Shown: one piece after another, positions 1 through 6,794 of the stretch | How the letters are laid out: every line of letters starts with the position of its first letter | Numbering within the stretch: the first letter of the stretch is position 1 | NCBI GenBank assembly: GCA_903643055.1 | Contig: CAHJWV010000471.1 | Coordinates: 1 to 8,437, forward strand | Source: Burkholderiales bacterium | Lineage (GTDB): Bacteria; Pseudomonadota; Gammaproteobacteria; Burkholderiales; Burkholderiaceae | Length of the DNA: 8,437 nt | Direction: 5' to 3' | Position numbers and translations under genes: made by a program | Notes under the pieces: model-generated | Databases searched by the model: none | Seen by the model: only the letters and a program-made list of their open reading frames with translations | What the model was told of the DNA's origin: nothing

Positions 1-641
1 GTCATCTTGTCGATGACATTGCGAACGCCTGAGGTACCCCAGGCAGTGCGTGTTGCCAGCTGTCGCTGCGACCAGTTGTGCACAGTGCCGGTCAAGGTCA
101 CATCCGAACCTTTGACGTCTACAAAGATGGCTTCGGATTCAGCAGAGGCTCGACGGTTGAGTGCGGCCTCGATGTCCGACTTGACGAGCGTTCGAGACAA
201 CGCGGGCTTGATGGCGATCTGGTTGCTGACCCCGGTGACGCCTACGAGGTAGCGCATGGCCTTCTCGGCATCCTGCCGCTGGTATTGCCATTCGACATCG
301 CCCGACAGCGTGAGCCAACCGCCTTCGACCAGCACCTTGACGGCATCCGTGGGCAATGAACTGGTCCAACTCAGAATGTGTTGAGCTGAACGGGCGATGT
401 CGGCGTCTGTCCGTTTGCCGAGCCGGGAGAGCTTCACTGTCATCTCAACGGCCAGCGCCTTGTCACCGATCACGCGCTGAGCCGCCTTTTCAGCCTTCCA
501 CTTTTCGGGATAGCTGCTGACCTCGCCAGCCAGTGTCACCACGCCATCGCGAACCTCGACGCCGATCTGGGACGAATGGACCGCAGGCTCCCACTTGAGT
601 TCTGCCATCACGTCTTGCTGAAGTTGCGAGTCTGATTTCAT
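1..641 (-). CDS. BON-domain protein, three BON repeats, 3' end off the window
   Basis: The reverse strand reads open from an ATG at 641 to the left edge (213 full codons, no stop), so the C-terminus is missing. I see three BON-like units, each with an amphipathic helix followed by a 'G-x-V-T-L-x-G-x-V' strand pair: residues about 5-70 (GVVTLAGEV near 33-41), 78-146 (GWLTLSGDV near 108-116) and 150-213 (SDVTLTGTV near 179-187). Three-BON proteins of this kind are usually about 215 residues, so probably only a few residues are lost. There is no signal peptide or lipobox, so a cytoplasmic location is inferred, unlike periplasmic OsmY. BON domains are thought to bind phospholipid or other hydrophobic ligands and are often induced by osmotic or other stress; the exact role here is unknown. 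The start is the first ATG before the conserved 'SDSQLQQDVMAELKWEP' N-terminus. The Shine-Dalgarno sequence is weak (GAAAGA). Confidence 0.9.
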   Translation of the reverse strand, partial: MKSDSQLQQDVMAELKWEPAVHSSQIGVEVRDGVVTLAGEVSSYPEKWKAEKAAQRVIGDKALAVEMTVKLSRLGKRTDADIARSAQHILSWTSSLPTDAVKVLVEGGWLTLSGDVEWQYQRQDAEKAMRYLVGVTGVSNQIAIKPALSRTLVKSDIEAALNRRASAESEAIFVDVKGSDVTLTGTVHNWSQRQLATRTAWGTSGVRNVIDKM

Positions 642-1059
642 GAGGGTCTTTCGATTCGTTGAGGAGCGGCAAGCCTGCTGCGCTGATGCAGTGGGGTCTG
701 TGCGGCAGCGCACCTGGATCCTCGAATGGCTGATCTCGCCGGTGTGCGTTGCGCACAGTCAAGCCACCAGCTCACGCCTACGGCGCAACACCAGCTTGGC
801 CTCATACGAATCAGCGTCACCCGATTCAGAAAACGGTCGTAGCGAACGTGAGTGCGAAGAAAATATTGAAACGTCGGTTGCGCCTACTGTGTCAAGAGTC
901 CTAACGCCGTTCCATCTGAAGCTGATCCCCGCGCCTCGCCTCGCGTCAAGCCACTCTTCCAGCGCCGAGCCGCAGCCGGCCTCGACCCATGCGGCCAAGC
1001 CGGCTGCGTGGCGCTCGTTGCGAACGGCGTACCGCGCAATCGCCTGTGCTGCGACCTGC
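642..1059. other. Region without a recognisable gene; possible remnant reading frame on minus strand
   Basis: No protein family was recognised in any frame. The stretch next to the BON gene (642 to about 760) should hold that gene's promoter, but no clear -35/-10 pair was found. A minus-strand frame from an ATG at 1073 to a stop at 759 gives 104 residues beginning MSTNRQVAAQAIARYAVRNE. Its first ~55 codons have the G/C-ending codon choice expected of a gene here, and the rest does not, so it may be a broken 5' gene fragment or chance. The plus frame leading into the binding-protein remnant is also open here, but upstream of about 1060 it does not resemble the binding-protein family. A rearrangement junction near 1060 is therefore likely. 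Confidence 0.4.
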
Positions 1060-1705
1060 CGGTTGGTCGACATCCTGGGCGTGCCCCTGGAGAAGGCTCG
1101 CTTCAAGCTTGCGCTGCCGGCGCATACGGCCAAGGCGGGTGTTCGGTCGTTCGCCGAACTCAGCGCCCATGCCGATAAGTTCTTATGCCGCATTGATGGC
1201 ATCGAAGCCGATGCACCAGCTAACGACATGATCGAGCGGATGGTTGCTGCAAATGCTTACGGTTTAGGTGGGTGGCGTTGCTCGACGCCAGCGGTACCCG
1301 CCTGTTGGCGCAGATCGGCAACGCTTTTCGCGGCAAGAAGAGCCTGCTGTTTTTGCATGGGAGCCGCACATTGTCAACAGTCGCTACCCGATTCACTACC
1401 TGACCGGCGGTAAAGCTTATTTCGGCTCCGATTCGGTCGAGGCTTCGGTGCGCACCGTGGCGCGGCATGGCTACCGAGAGCAATGCGCCAATGTGGGCCG
1501 CTTGCTATCGCAAGTGAAGTTCACGGTCGATCTGGAAAATCAACTGATCGCAGCCAACGCCAATGATCACCTCGCACTGGATGTTGCGGCCAAGAAGTTG
1601 CTGCACGATAACGTGCCATTGGTGCGGGGTTGGCTCGAAGGCGTGAAAACGCGGGAAGGTGGTGATGCTTGGGCCGCGGCATCAGCCTTGATCACTGCGC
1701 CGTGA
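1060..1705 (+). pseudogene. Choline/glycine-betaine ABC transporter substrate-binding protein (ChoX/ProX, OpuAC-like), 5'-truncated and frameshifted
   Basis: The C-terminal half of a periplasmic quaternary-amine binding protein can be read only by joining three plus frames. Segment 1 (1060-1275) reads 'LGVPLEKARFKLALPAH...AGVRSFAELSAHADKF...IDGIEAD...NAYGLGGW'. Segment 2 (about 1275-1353) continues 'LLDASGTRLLAQIGNAF...LLFL'. Segment 3 (about 1353-1705) carries 'AWEPHIVNSRYPIHYLTGG..YFGSDS' and 'CANVGRLLSQVKFTVDLENQL', ending at TGA 1703-1705. The order and spacing match the family: 'GIEPGNDGN', 'F.GWEPH.MN', 'YL.GGDDYFG', 'ECPNVG.LL.NLKFTL.MEN'. The 'WEPH' Trp lies in a region of the ligand pocket in this family. 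The signal peptide and whole N-terminal half are absent, and nothing before about 1060 resembles them. Each frame change is repaired by adding one base, near 1276-1280 and in or just after the T-run at 1350-1354. No permease or ATPase gene is adjacent. The tail overlaps the convergent LysR gene by 14 bp. It is not expected to make a functional protein. Confidence 0.8.
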
Positions 1706-2715
1706 GCACGGCCTCGGTGCGGTGCTGCCGTACCGAAGGCTTGGGCCTGGCGGTGAGGGGGCTGCGGTGAGCCTTCGGGTGCGTGCCTTGCAGCAGCTCC
1801 ATCATGTGGCCGGGGCTGACGCACTCCTGCTCCAGCCAGTCGCGAAAGCCGGCCTTCGTGCCAGTCCACAGATGGGCATCGGGCACGACCAGGAAATAGC
1901 TTGATCGGTCTGCACCGGCCGGTCATGGGCGATGACGAGTTCACCGCGGTCCAGCATGTCACCGACCAGCGGGGCCCAGCCGAGTGCCACGCCATGGCCC
2001 GCGACCGCCGCCTGAATCACCAGCGAATAGTCATTGAAGCTCAGCACGCCAACGCTGTCAGGATGGTCAACACCTTGGGCGCAAGACCATTCCGACCAGT
2101 TCATCCAGCGCGCCGGATCACTGCGCTGCAAGTGCAACAGCGGCAGCGAGCACAGCTCGGCGGCTTTGCCGAACGGCCGATGCCGATCCAGCAGATCGGG
2201 GCTGCACACCGGCACCACGATTTCGGGCACCAGCAATTGCGACGGCCCTTGTGCCGGCTTGCGGTCAAGATGATGTGCAGGTCGACCTCACCGCGGCGGT
2301 CGTCGATTTCGTCCTGCCAGGTCAGCACGCGCAATTGCAGCTCGGGCATCAGGCGCCGAAGCGCATGCATGCGCGGCATCAGCCACAGCTTGGCGAAACC
2401 GAAGTCGGTGGCGATCGTCAACAGGCGCTTGTCTTCCTGGGGGCGAACCTGCGCGGTGGCCTGATTCAGTGCATCCAGGCTGTCGCGCACCGTTTGGTAA
2501 AGCCGTTCCCCCTCATGGGTCAGCTTCACGCCGCGATGCAGCCGCTGGAACAACGAAACGCCCAAGTGCTCTTCCATGGCACGCACGCGCTGGCTGATCG
2601 CGGGCTGCGTGGTACCGAGTTCTTCAGCCGCCGGCGTGAAATTCAAAAGCCGCGCGGCCGATTCGAAATAAACCAGCGACTGAAGTTGCGGAAGATTTCG
2701 ATAGGAGTTCAGCAT
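1692..2715 (-). pseudogene. LysR-family transcriptional regulator (GcvA-like), interrupted by two frameshifts
   Basis: The ATG at 2715 opens a typical LysR N-terminus: 'LPQLQSLVYFESAARLLNF', then the winged helix-turn-helix 'FTPAAEELGTTQPAISQRV' (about residues 26-44) and 'LFQRLHRGVKLTHEGERLY'. The effector-binding domain starts at about residue 95. The first frame is right through 'VDLHIILTASRHKG' and then becomes nonsense; the family-like sequence continues one base out of frame as 'PSQLLVPEIVVPVCSPDLL', with the break in a GGGCC run at 2244-2248. A second break near 1895-1901 moves 'RPVQTDQ' to 'YFLVVPDAHLWTG...FRDWL'. The frame then ends at 1692-1694 after an unusually long hydrophilic tail. 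Rebuilt length is about 340 residues, against about 300 for the family. Each break needs only one added base. If whole, it would be a DNA-binding regulator. Its place beside a choline-binding-protein remnant suggests the choline-sulfate-type LysR regulators, but this is inference. A truncated product of about 160 residues with the DNA-binding domain could still be made. Confidence 0.85.
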
Positions 2716-2837
2716 GGTGTCCCAAGGTCAAGCGCAAGCGCGCCACGGGCATCGGGCGCCGGCCGCGAAAGTAACAGGCACGGCGGGGTGCCTCCAGTGA
2801 GATCTTTGGATATGGATATGCGAGAGACAGGTGACCC
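2716..2837. promoter_or_regulatory. Divergent intergenic region between the LysR gene and the SMR exporter
   Basis: This 122-bp gap lies between two divergent starts (2715 minus, 2838 plus), the usual place for a LysR regulator to act. Visible elements are a small hairpin at 2777-2792 (GGCAC, six-base loop GGCGGG, GTGCC) and a tandem GGATAT repeat at 2808-2819 that could contribute to a -10 element for the exporter. Upstream of the exporter's ATG, GAGAGACAGG may serve as a weak ribosome-binding site. No clear T-N11-A LysR box or consensus promoter was identified, so regulation of the exporter by this LysR protein is only a positional guess. Confidence 0.35.
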
Positions 2838-3170
2838 ATGAAGGTGTGGCTTCAACGGGCCGCGGCCATTGGCTCGGAGGTCATCGCGACCAGTGCGCTA
2901 AAGCATGTTGATGGCTTCACCCGCGTCTGGCCTTCGCTGCTCGCGGTCGCGGGTTATGCGGCTGCGTTTTACTTCTTGTCGCTGTCGCTGCGGGGCATTC
3001 CGCTGGGTGTCGCGTATGCGATCTGGTCGGGCATCGGCCAGCCCTTGATCGCGCTGTCGGGCTGGGCGCTCTATCGGCAATCGCTCGATCTGCCGGCGCT
3101 GATCGGGATCGCGTTGGTCGCGGCCGGGGTGGTCGTGATCGGTGTGTTTTCGCAGTCGGTGCGGCAGTGA
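2838..3170 (+). CDS. Small multidrug resistance (SMR) exporter, EmrE/Qac subtype
   Basis: This 110-residue protein aligns without gaps to E. coli EmrE, which is the same length, and this fixes the start at 2838. Four hydrophobic membrane segments are visible (about residues 4-21, 33-50, 57-77 and 85-105). Key residues match EmrE numbering: Glu14, the proton and substrate site, in 'GSEVIATSALK'; Tyr40; Tyr60; Trp63 in 'YAIWSGIG'; Gly65 and Gly67; Gly90 and Gly97. The 'FTRVWPS' loop at 27-33 is also conserved. Thr18 and the lack of the guanidinium-exporter 'EVVWA' pattern favour the Qac/EmrE subtype over SugE/Gdx. Family members work as antiparallel dimers in the inner membrane and exchange protons for aromatic or quaternary cations; EmrE is also linked to betaine and choline efflux. 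The gene is divergent from the LysR regulator and appears to be a single-gene transcript ended by the hairpin at 3186-3210. Confidence 0.95.
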   Translation: MKVWLQRAAAIGSEVIATSALKHVDGFTRVWPSLLAVAGYAAAFYFLSLSLRGIPLGVAYAIWSGIGQPLIALSGWALYRQSLDLPALIGIALVAAGVVVIGVFSQSVRQ

Positions 3171-3185
3171 AGGCTCGGATGTGAA

Positions 3186-3210
3186 ATGGGGCAGCATCGA
3201 GCTGCCCCAT
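3186..3210. terminator. Perfect 10-bp hairpin, probable bidirectional terminator
   Basis: ATGGGGCAGC and its exact complement GCTGCCCCAT enclose the loop ATCGA. It lies 15 bp after the exporter's stop codon and 67 bp beyond the stop of the convergent crystallin-like gene, so it can serve both. The T-tracts are poor: CAAAGG follows on the plus side and TTTCAC on the minus side. Termination efficiency is therefore uncertain. Confidence 0.65.
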
Positions 3211-3277
3211 CAAAGGGAATCAAACGGATTCAGAAGGCCGAGCGGGAAGCGGCAGCTTCAGCGACCGGCGTTACCCA

Positions 3278-3718
3278 TCACGGTGCGGGCGCGGTCAGCG
3301 TCGCCTTGAACGAAGCGGCCAGATTGTCGAAGCCTGCGGTTGCGAGGTTCGGCGTGTCGGCGCTCAGGTCGACGGTCTTGCCGCCGTAATTCGACAGTTC
3401 ATACAACGAGAGCTTGTAGCCGGCGGTGATCTTCACCGACGAGATGCGGTGATTCCACGCGGTACCGACCCATGGGGTGCTGCTTTCACTTTGCAGGCAG
3501 AAGCCTTCGCCCTGGTAGTTCGCCTGGTCGAAGAAGCACACCACCAGCACCGGCTTGGCGGGCTTGGGCGGAATTTGCGGTGCGGAGGGTCGGGCGGGCG
3601 GTGCGGGCAGCGTTGGACGTGCCGGTGGTGCCGGGCGGGCGTGAGCGGTGGGCAGCAGGGCGGCGATCGCAAAGGCACAGGCCAGTGCGCTCAGTGCATG
3701 TCTTGATGTCTGGATCAT
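3278..3718 (-). CDS. Secreted beta/gamma-crystallin-fold protein with Pro/Ala-rich N-terminus
   Basis: The product is 146 residues. Residues 1-27 form a Sec signal peptide (basic start, hydrophobic core ALACAFAIAALL, likely cut after AHA at 25-27). Residues 28-57 are a Pro/Ala/Arg linker with repeated 'APPARP'. Residues 58-140 form one beta/gamma-crystallin unit with two Greek-key signatures, F63-xxxx-Y68-x-G70 and Y106-xxxx-Y111-x-G113. Each motif has a candidate calcium clamp resembling [ND][ND]xx[ST]S: N-H-R-I-S-S (89-94) and D-N-L-A-A-S (131-136), each with one departure. Cys61 and Cys74 could pair. Such proteins bind calcium or have structural, inhibitor-like or lectin-like roles; the role here is unknown. 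I chose the ATG at 3718 because it has a good GAGGAA site and begins directly with the signal peptide. The same frame is open to another ATG at 3817, but that would bury the signal peptide behind 33 residues. Confidence 0.85.
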   Translation of the reverse strand: MIQTSRHALSALACAFAIAALLPTAHARPAPPARPTLPAPPARPSAPQIPPKPAKPVLVVCFFDQANYQGEGFCLQSESSTPWVGTAWNHRISSVKITAGYKLSLYELSNYGGKTVDLSADTPNLATAGFDNLAASFKATLTAPAP

Positions 3719-3724
3719 GGATGA

Positions 3725-3730
3725 TTCCTC
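3725..3730 (-). promoter_or_regulatory. Ribosome-binding site of the crystallin-like gene
   Basis: On the minus strand GAGGAA lies six bases before the ATG at 3718. It supports this internal ATG over the in-frame upstream ATG at 3817 and agrees with the position of the signal peptide. Confidence 0.75.
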
Positions 3731-4189
3731 GTTGATGAGCGCGGCGGGCACGCTGGGCGTGCACTGCATCAGGGTTGAATCGATTCCTTCGGGTGATCGA
3801 ATGAATGCCCACCGCAAGCACGCTGCCGCACCACAGATGCTAGGGCGCGCGGGGCGGCATCGAGTGACAGAACGCTCCGTGCCTGCGAAGAGGCTCAGCT
3901 TCGATGGCGAGGTAGAGACCGAGAGTTGCTAGCTCGGTGGTGATACCGATCGGCATCGATTGCGATCAGGCAAGAACTCGGGGTTTAGCTGCGTCGTTAT
4001 GACGTTAGCTTGTCGAGCATTTTGTTACGCTATCGACAGATGGATGGTGTGATGTCGACTGCCGTCAGCTGCCACGAGCTGCCATCAATAGCCGAGCCAG
4101 GCCATCAAAGGCCCATGCGTTGCCGTTCGCAATGCGCGTACTCGTCCGCGTTTCTGTGTCACTCGTCTTTTGAGTCCTCAAAGAGAATC
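3731..4189. other. Intergenic stretch without a recognisable gene
   Basis: This stretch lies upstream of the crystallin-like gene and beyond the terminator of the protease gene. Open frames in it are short, have no recognisable protein pattern and have mixed codon use. The only small structures seen are TGTCGA...TCGACA flanking 4012-4039 and CGTC...GACG near 3991-4003, both too short to interpret. The promoter of the crystallin-like gene should lie at the left end, but no convincing consensus was found. Confidence 0.5.
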
Positions 4190-4227
4190 AAAAAAAATGA
4201 GAACGGGCACCATCGCTGGTGCCCGTT
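4190..4227 (-). terminator. Rho-independent terminator of the S8 protease gene
   Basis: A perfect 10-bp stem (AACGGGCACC at 4202-4211 and GGTGCCCGTT at 4218-4227) encloses the six-base loop ATCGCT. Read on the minus strand, it is followed after four bases by eight consecutive T residues (plus-strand A-run 4190-4197). It lies 84 bp beyond the protease stop codon and has the form of a classical intrinsic terminator for that transcript. Confidence 0.9.
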
Positions 4228-4311
4228 GCGGGGTCGGCATCGAGTCTTGCGAGCCCGAAACTCTCTTCAGCAAGGCGGCGTCATTCGATGCACGACGCCT
4301 CGCAAGTCACT

Positions 4312-6210
4312 TCAGTTGATGCTCAGTGTGTAGCGGCCGGAGGTGCTGCCGGTACCGCCTGAGTAGAACTTCGGACGCACATACAAGCTGGCCGCGGTGC
4401 TGCCATTGTTGGTGACGGACACGCTGTCAACCTTGCCCTTGCCGTTTTCGCTCAGGTCCACTTGCGAGCCACGACTGTCATAAACATACAGGTCGTAGTC
4501 GGACGACGTGTTAGGCGTCAGCTTGATGGTGACGCTCTGACCTGCAGGCACGCTGACCTTGAAGTAGTCGATGTCGCTGCTGCTGGAAAAGTAGCCATTG
4601 ATCGTCGAGCCGATGGTCACGGGTTGTGCGGTCGACAGGCTGCTGTTCGGCTCCACTTCATTGCCGGTCGACGGAGTAGGCGTTGGTGTTGGCGTCGGGG
4701 TAGGCGTTGGCGTTGGCGTCGTGCCGTCACCGCCAGCTGCGTCGATCGCTGCGCTGGCATCCACAATGCCGGCGCCGCAACCACTGCACGAGACCGGGAA
4801 GGGGCGTGCCGACGAAATCAGCTTGGCCTTCACTTGATCTGGCGTCAGCGACGGATTCGCCGACAGCATCAGTGCGACCACGGCAGCCACGTGCGGTGTG
4901 GCCATCGAGGTTCCCGCATAGGCGGCATACCCGTCAGCGCCTGGGCCCTTGGTGCCGGTGTTGATGGTCGACAGGATGTCATCGGCGGCAGAGCCGTCAG
5001 CCGAACCGCCGGGGGCGGCAATGGTGACCAACGAACCGAAGTTTGCATACGCGGTCGCCCGTCCGCCATCACGGCCGACGGCAGTGACGTTGATCACGCC
5101 AGCGCAATTGCCTGGCGTGGCGGTCGATGCATTGGCGCCTTCGTTGCCGGCCGCGACCACGACCACGGTGCCGCGACCGCGGGCCGAGTTGATGGCGTCT
5201 TGATAGGTGCGCGAGCAGGAGGCCGTACCGCCCAGCGACATGTTGATCACACGTGCAGGCGTCTGATTGGTCGGAACACCGGGTACCGAGCCGCCCGAAG
5301 CCCAGACGATCGCGTCAGCGATGTCAGACAGATTGCCGCCGCATTTGCCGAGCACGCGCACCGGCAGGATCTTGGCGCCGAAAGCGACACCGGAGACGCC
5401 GGAGCCGTTGTTCGTCACCGCAGCAATGGTGCCGGCCACATGGGTGCCGTGCCAGCTGCTGTTTTCGATCGGGCAACCCGAGAAACCGTTCGAACGGTCG
5501 GCGGAGGTGATCCAGTCACCGGGGTCGGACGCGTCGCTGTCCCGGCCGTCGCCGTCATTGGCGCCTGCCGCGTCAGAGACGAAGTCATAGCCCGGCAGGA
5601 TGTTGGCGGCCAGGTCAGCATGGCGGGTGTAACCCGTGTCGAGCACGGCGACAACCACGCCGGTGCCGGTCGATTTTTCCCAGGCGGCAGGCAGGTTGAT
5701 GCCAGCGCGGCTGTCGAAATAACCCCATTGCTGTTGATAACGGGTGTCGTTCGGAACAAACATCGCGTGCAGGCGAATGTCCGGTTCAGCGTATTCAACC
5801 GTCGGGTCGGATGCCATCAGATCGCGGGCCAACTGGCTCACTTCTTCATTCGGCAGCGCGCGTGACAGCTTCACGACATGCGCATTGGAGCGGCCGACAC
5901 GAAGCAGCTTCAATTCGCCGCCCACGCGTGATGCAATCGTTTGCGCACTGCGACGGTGCGCCGCTTGGGCGGTTGTCGTCGATGCGATTGATGCCGTTGC
6001 GCCACCTGCGGTGCTGCCGGTACTTTCACGGTATTTGATGATCATCCGATCCGTCGTGGCCGACGACGTCGGTTCGAACGCGGCCGATGCTTGAAGTGAA
6101 CCCAACCCGGAAGTTGCAGCTTGTGCAGCCAACGGTGCTGCCAAACCCAGCGCAATCACAAGGCCTGCAACCGCCGGCATGCCAAGGTGGCGCTTATCTT
6201 TCGATCTCAT
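4312..6210 (-). CDS. Secreted S8 subtilisin-like serine protease with PPC domain
   Basis: The protein has 632 residues. Residues 1-31 are a signal peptide (RSKDKR, hydrophobic core, AQA). Residues about 52-148 are a propeptide, an inhibitor-like intramolecular chaperone ending 'VEYAEPDIRLHAM'. The S8 catalytic domain (about 158-490) carries Asp191 in 'VAVLDTG', His254 in 'SSWHGTHVAGT', oxyanion Asn356 in 'VVAAGNEG' and Ser435 in 'AGTSMATPH'. The triad is complete, so activity is expected. Six cysteines (246, 290, 332, 369, 475, 478) suggest disulfides. A Thr-Pro linker of eight TP units (498-513) leads to a C-terminal pre-peptidase (PPC) domain (about 517-632, 'DIDYFKVSVPAGQSVTIKL', 'YDLYVYD'), which is often removed after export. 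It probably degrades extracellular protein for nutrition. I chose the ATG at 6210 because AGGA lies just upstream and the signal peptide begins there; the frame is open to an ATG at 6369, but that 53-residue extension looks non-coding. It is transcribed alone, with a strong terminator downstream. Confidence 0.97.
   Translation of the reverse strand: MRSKDKRHLGMPAVAGLVIALGLAAPLAAQAATSGLGSLQASAAFEPTSSATTDRMIIKYRESTGSTAGGATASIASTTTAQAAHRRSAQTIASRVGGELKLLRVGRSNAHVVKLSRALPNEEVSQLARDLMASDPTVEYAEPDIRLHAMFVPNDTRYQQQWGYFDSRAGINLPAAWEKSTGTGVVVAVLDTGYTRHADLAANILPGYDFVSDAAGANDGDGRDSDASDPGDWITSADRSNGFSGCPIENSSWHGTHVAGTIAAVTNNGSGVSGVAFGAKILPVRVLGKCGGNLSDIADAIVWASGGSVPGVPTNQTPARVINMSLGGTASCSRTYQDAINSARGRGTVVVVAAGNEGANASTATPGNCAGVINVTAVGRDGGRATAYANFGSLVTIAAPGGSADGSAADDILSTINTGTKGPGADGYAAYAGTSMATPHVAAVVALMLSANPSLTPDQVKAKLISSARPFPVSCSGCGAGIVDASAAIDAAGGDGTTPTPTPTPTPTPTPTPSTGNEVEPNSSLSTAQPVTIGSTINGYFSSSSDIDYFKVSVPAGQSVTIKLTPNTSSDYDLYVYDSRGSQVDLSENGKGKVDSVSVTNNGSTAASLYVRPKFYSGGTGSTSGRYTLSIN
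4672..4719 (-). repeat. Thr-Pro codon repeat in the protease linker (8 x 6 bp)
   Basis: Sixteen codons read (Thr-Pro)x8 on the minus strand. On the plus strand they appear as near-perfect hexamers such as GGCGTT, GGCGTC, GGTGTT and GGGGTA. Thr-Pro linkers join catalytic and accessory domains in exported hydrolases. Because the unit is six bases, gain or loss of copies keeps the frame and only changes linker length. Confidence 0.9.
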
Positions 6211-6216
6211 GTGTCG

Positions 6217-6220
6217 TCCT
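6217..6220 (-). promoter_or_regulatory. Ribosome-binding site of the S8 protease
   Basis: AGGA, within AAAGGACGACAC on the minus strand, stands six bases before the ATG at 6210. It settles the start in favour of the signal-peptide methionine rather than the upstream in-frame ATG. Just beyond it, AATGGTT occurs twice in tandem (6229-6242). Confidence 0.7.
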
Positions 6221-6267
6221 TTGAAGCGAACCATTAACCATTGATAGTGACGGGACCCGGCATTGCA

Positions 6268-6284
6268 GCATCTGTGCCAGATGC
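6268..6284. promoter_or_regulatory. Inverted repeat upstream of the protease, possible operator
   Basis: GCATCTG and CAGATGC form a perfect 7-bp inverted repeat around TGC, about 58-74 bp before the protease start. The position and size would suit a dimeric repressor or activator site. No regulator can be named and no second copy was seen in the window. It could also be a short hairpin in the 5' leader. Confidence 0.3.
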
Positions 6285-6794
6285 AAAGCCTGATTTTCAA
6301 CAGGCTTGCAATTTCGCCGACACACCCGGCCTGCTCGACAGTTCGATGCAGAACCAGGCGCTTTTTCAATCTAAGTGGAAAGCCTCAGGTGAATGTCACG
6401 GAATGTTGCTGAGAAGATCGACGGCTCACTGAACGAACGTGCACAAGTTCCACGCGTCGCTGACGGGTGGAGCGGGATCGGCACTGAGGCCGCAGATCGA
6501 TCGCGGACCGGTGGCTGGGGCCAGCTCAGAGCGCGGGAGCATAAGCAAGAAAAAGCAGGCGCGCACCACGCGGAAAAAGCCTCAATGATTTCTGTGTCAG
6601 AAAAATAGCCGTGCGTTGCAGCTCATTTGTCTGTGTCCAGAGATTGTTGAAGTGCCCCTTGTCTGCTGTATGGCTTTATGTGTCTGGACGCAAACCTGGC
6701 TGTGGGCGAGGGGCGACCGGTCATGAAAGAGGCCGTCCACCCGAAGGCGACGACCTGACGATCCTGGCCGAGGGTAATGCGCACACCTGTGTCG
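6285..6794. other. Intergenic stretch without a recognisable gene
   Basis: This region lies between the protease leader and the end of the glycoside hydrolase gene. Several short open frames cross it on both strands, but none has a family pattern or a good ribosome-binding site. A weak AT-rich inverted repeat, TTTCTG-TGT-CAGAAA, lies at 6589-6603. No clear terminator was found for the upstream hydrolase gene, so some read-through towards the protease is possible. Confidence 0.5.

Noticed and set aside
640..1705. Insertion-sequence or transposase remnant as the source of the decayed region
   Set aside because: No transposase motif, terminal inverted repeat or target duplication could be found by eye. 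The recognisable part is a binding protein.
2777..2792. Hairpin upstream of the SMR gene as a possible guanidine-II riboswitch
   Set aside because: The loop is GGCGGG rather than ACGR, there is no second matching hairpin, and the exporter is of the Qac rather than the guanidinium subtype.
2251..2841. Plus-strand open frame of 196 codons opposite the LysR gene
   Set aside because: It is antisense to the recognised LysR DNA-binding domain. Its Gln/His/Arg-rich sequence is a shadow.
3278..3718. Crystallin-like protein as a lipoprotein (Cys14 after LSALA)
   Set aside because: The residues before Cys do not form a canonical lipobox, and the hydrophobic core continues beyond the Cys to a good signal peptidase I site (AHA).
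4462..5865. Long plus-strand open frame (467 codons) opposite the S8 protease
   Set aside because: It lies fully antisense to a gene with a complete catalytic triad. Its Arg/Gly/Ala/Val-rich composition is typical of a GC-rich shadow frame, and no domain is visible.
6211..6369. 53-residue N-terminal extension of the protease from the ATG at 6369
   Set aside because: It would place the signal peptide internally. The segment has atypical composition, and a Shine-Dalgarno site stands directly before the ATG at 6210.
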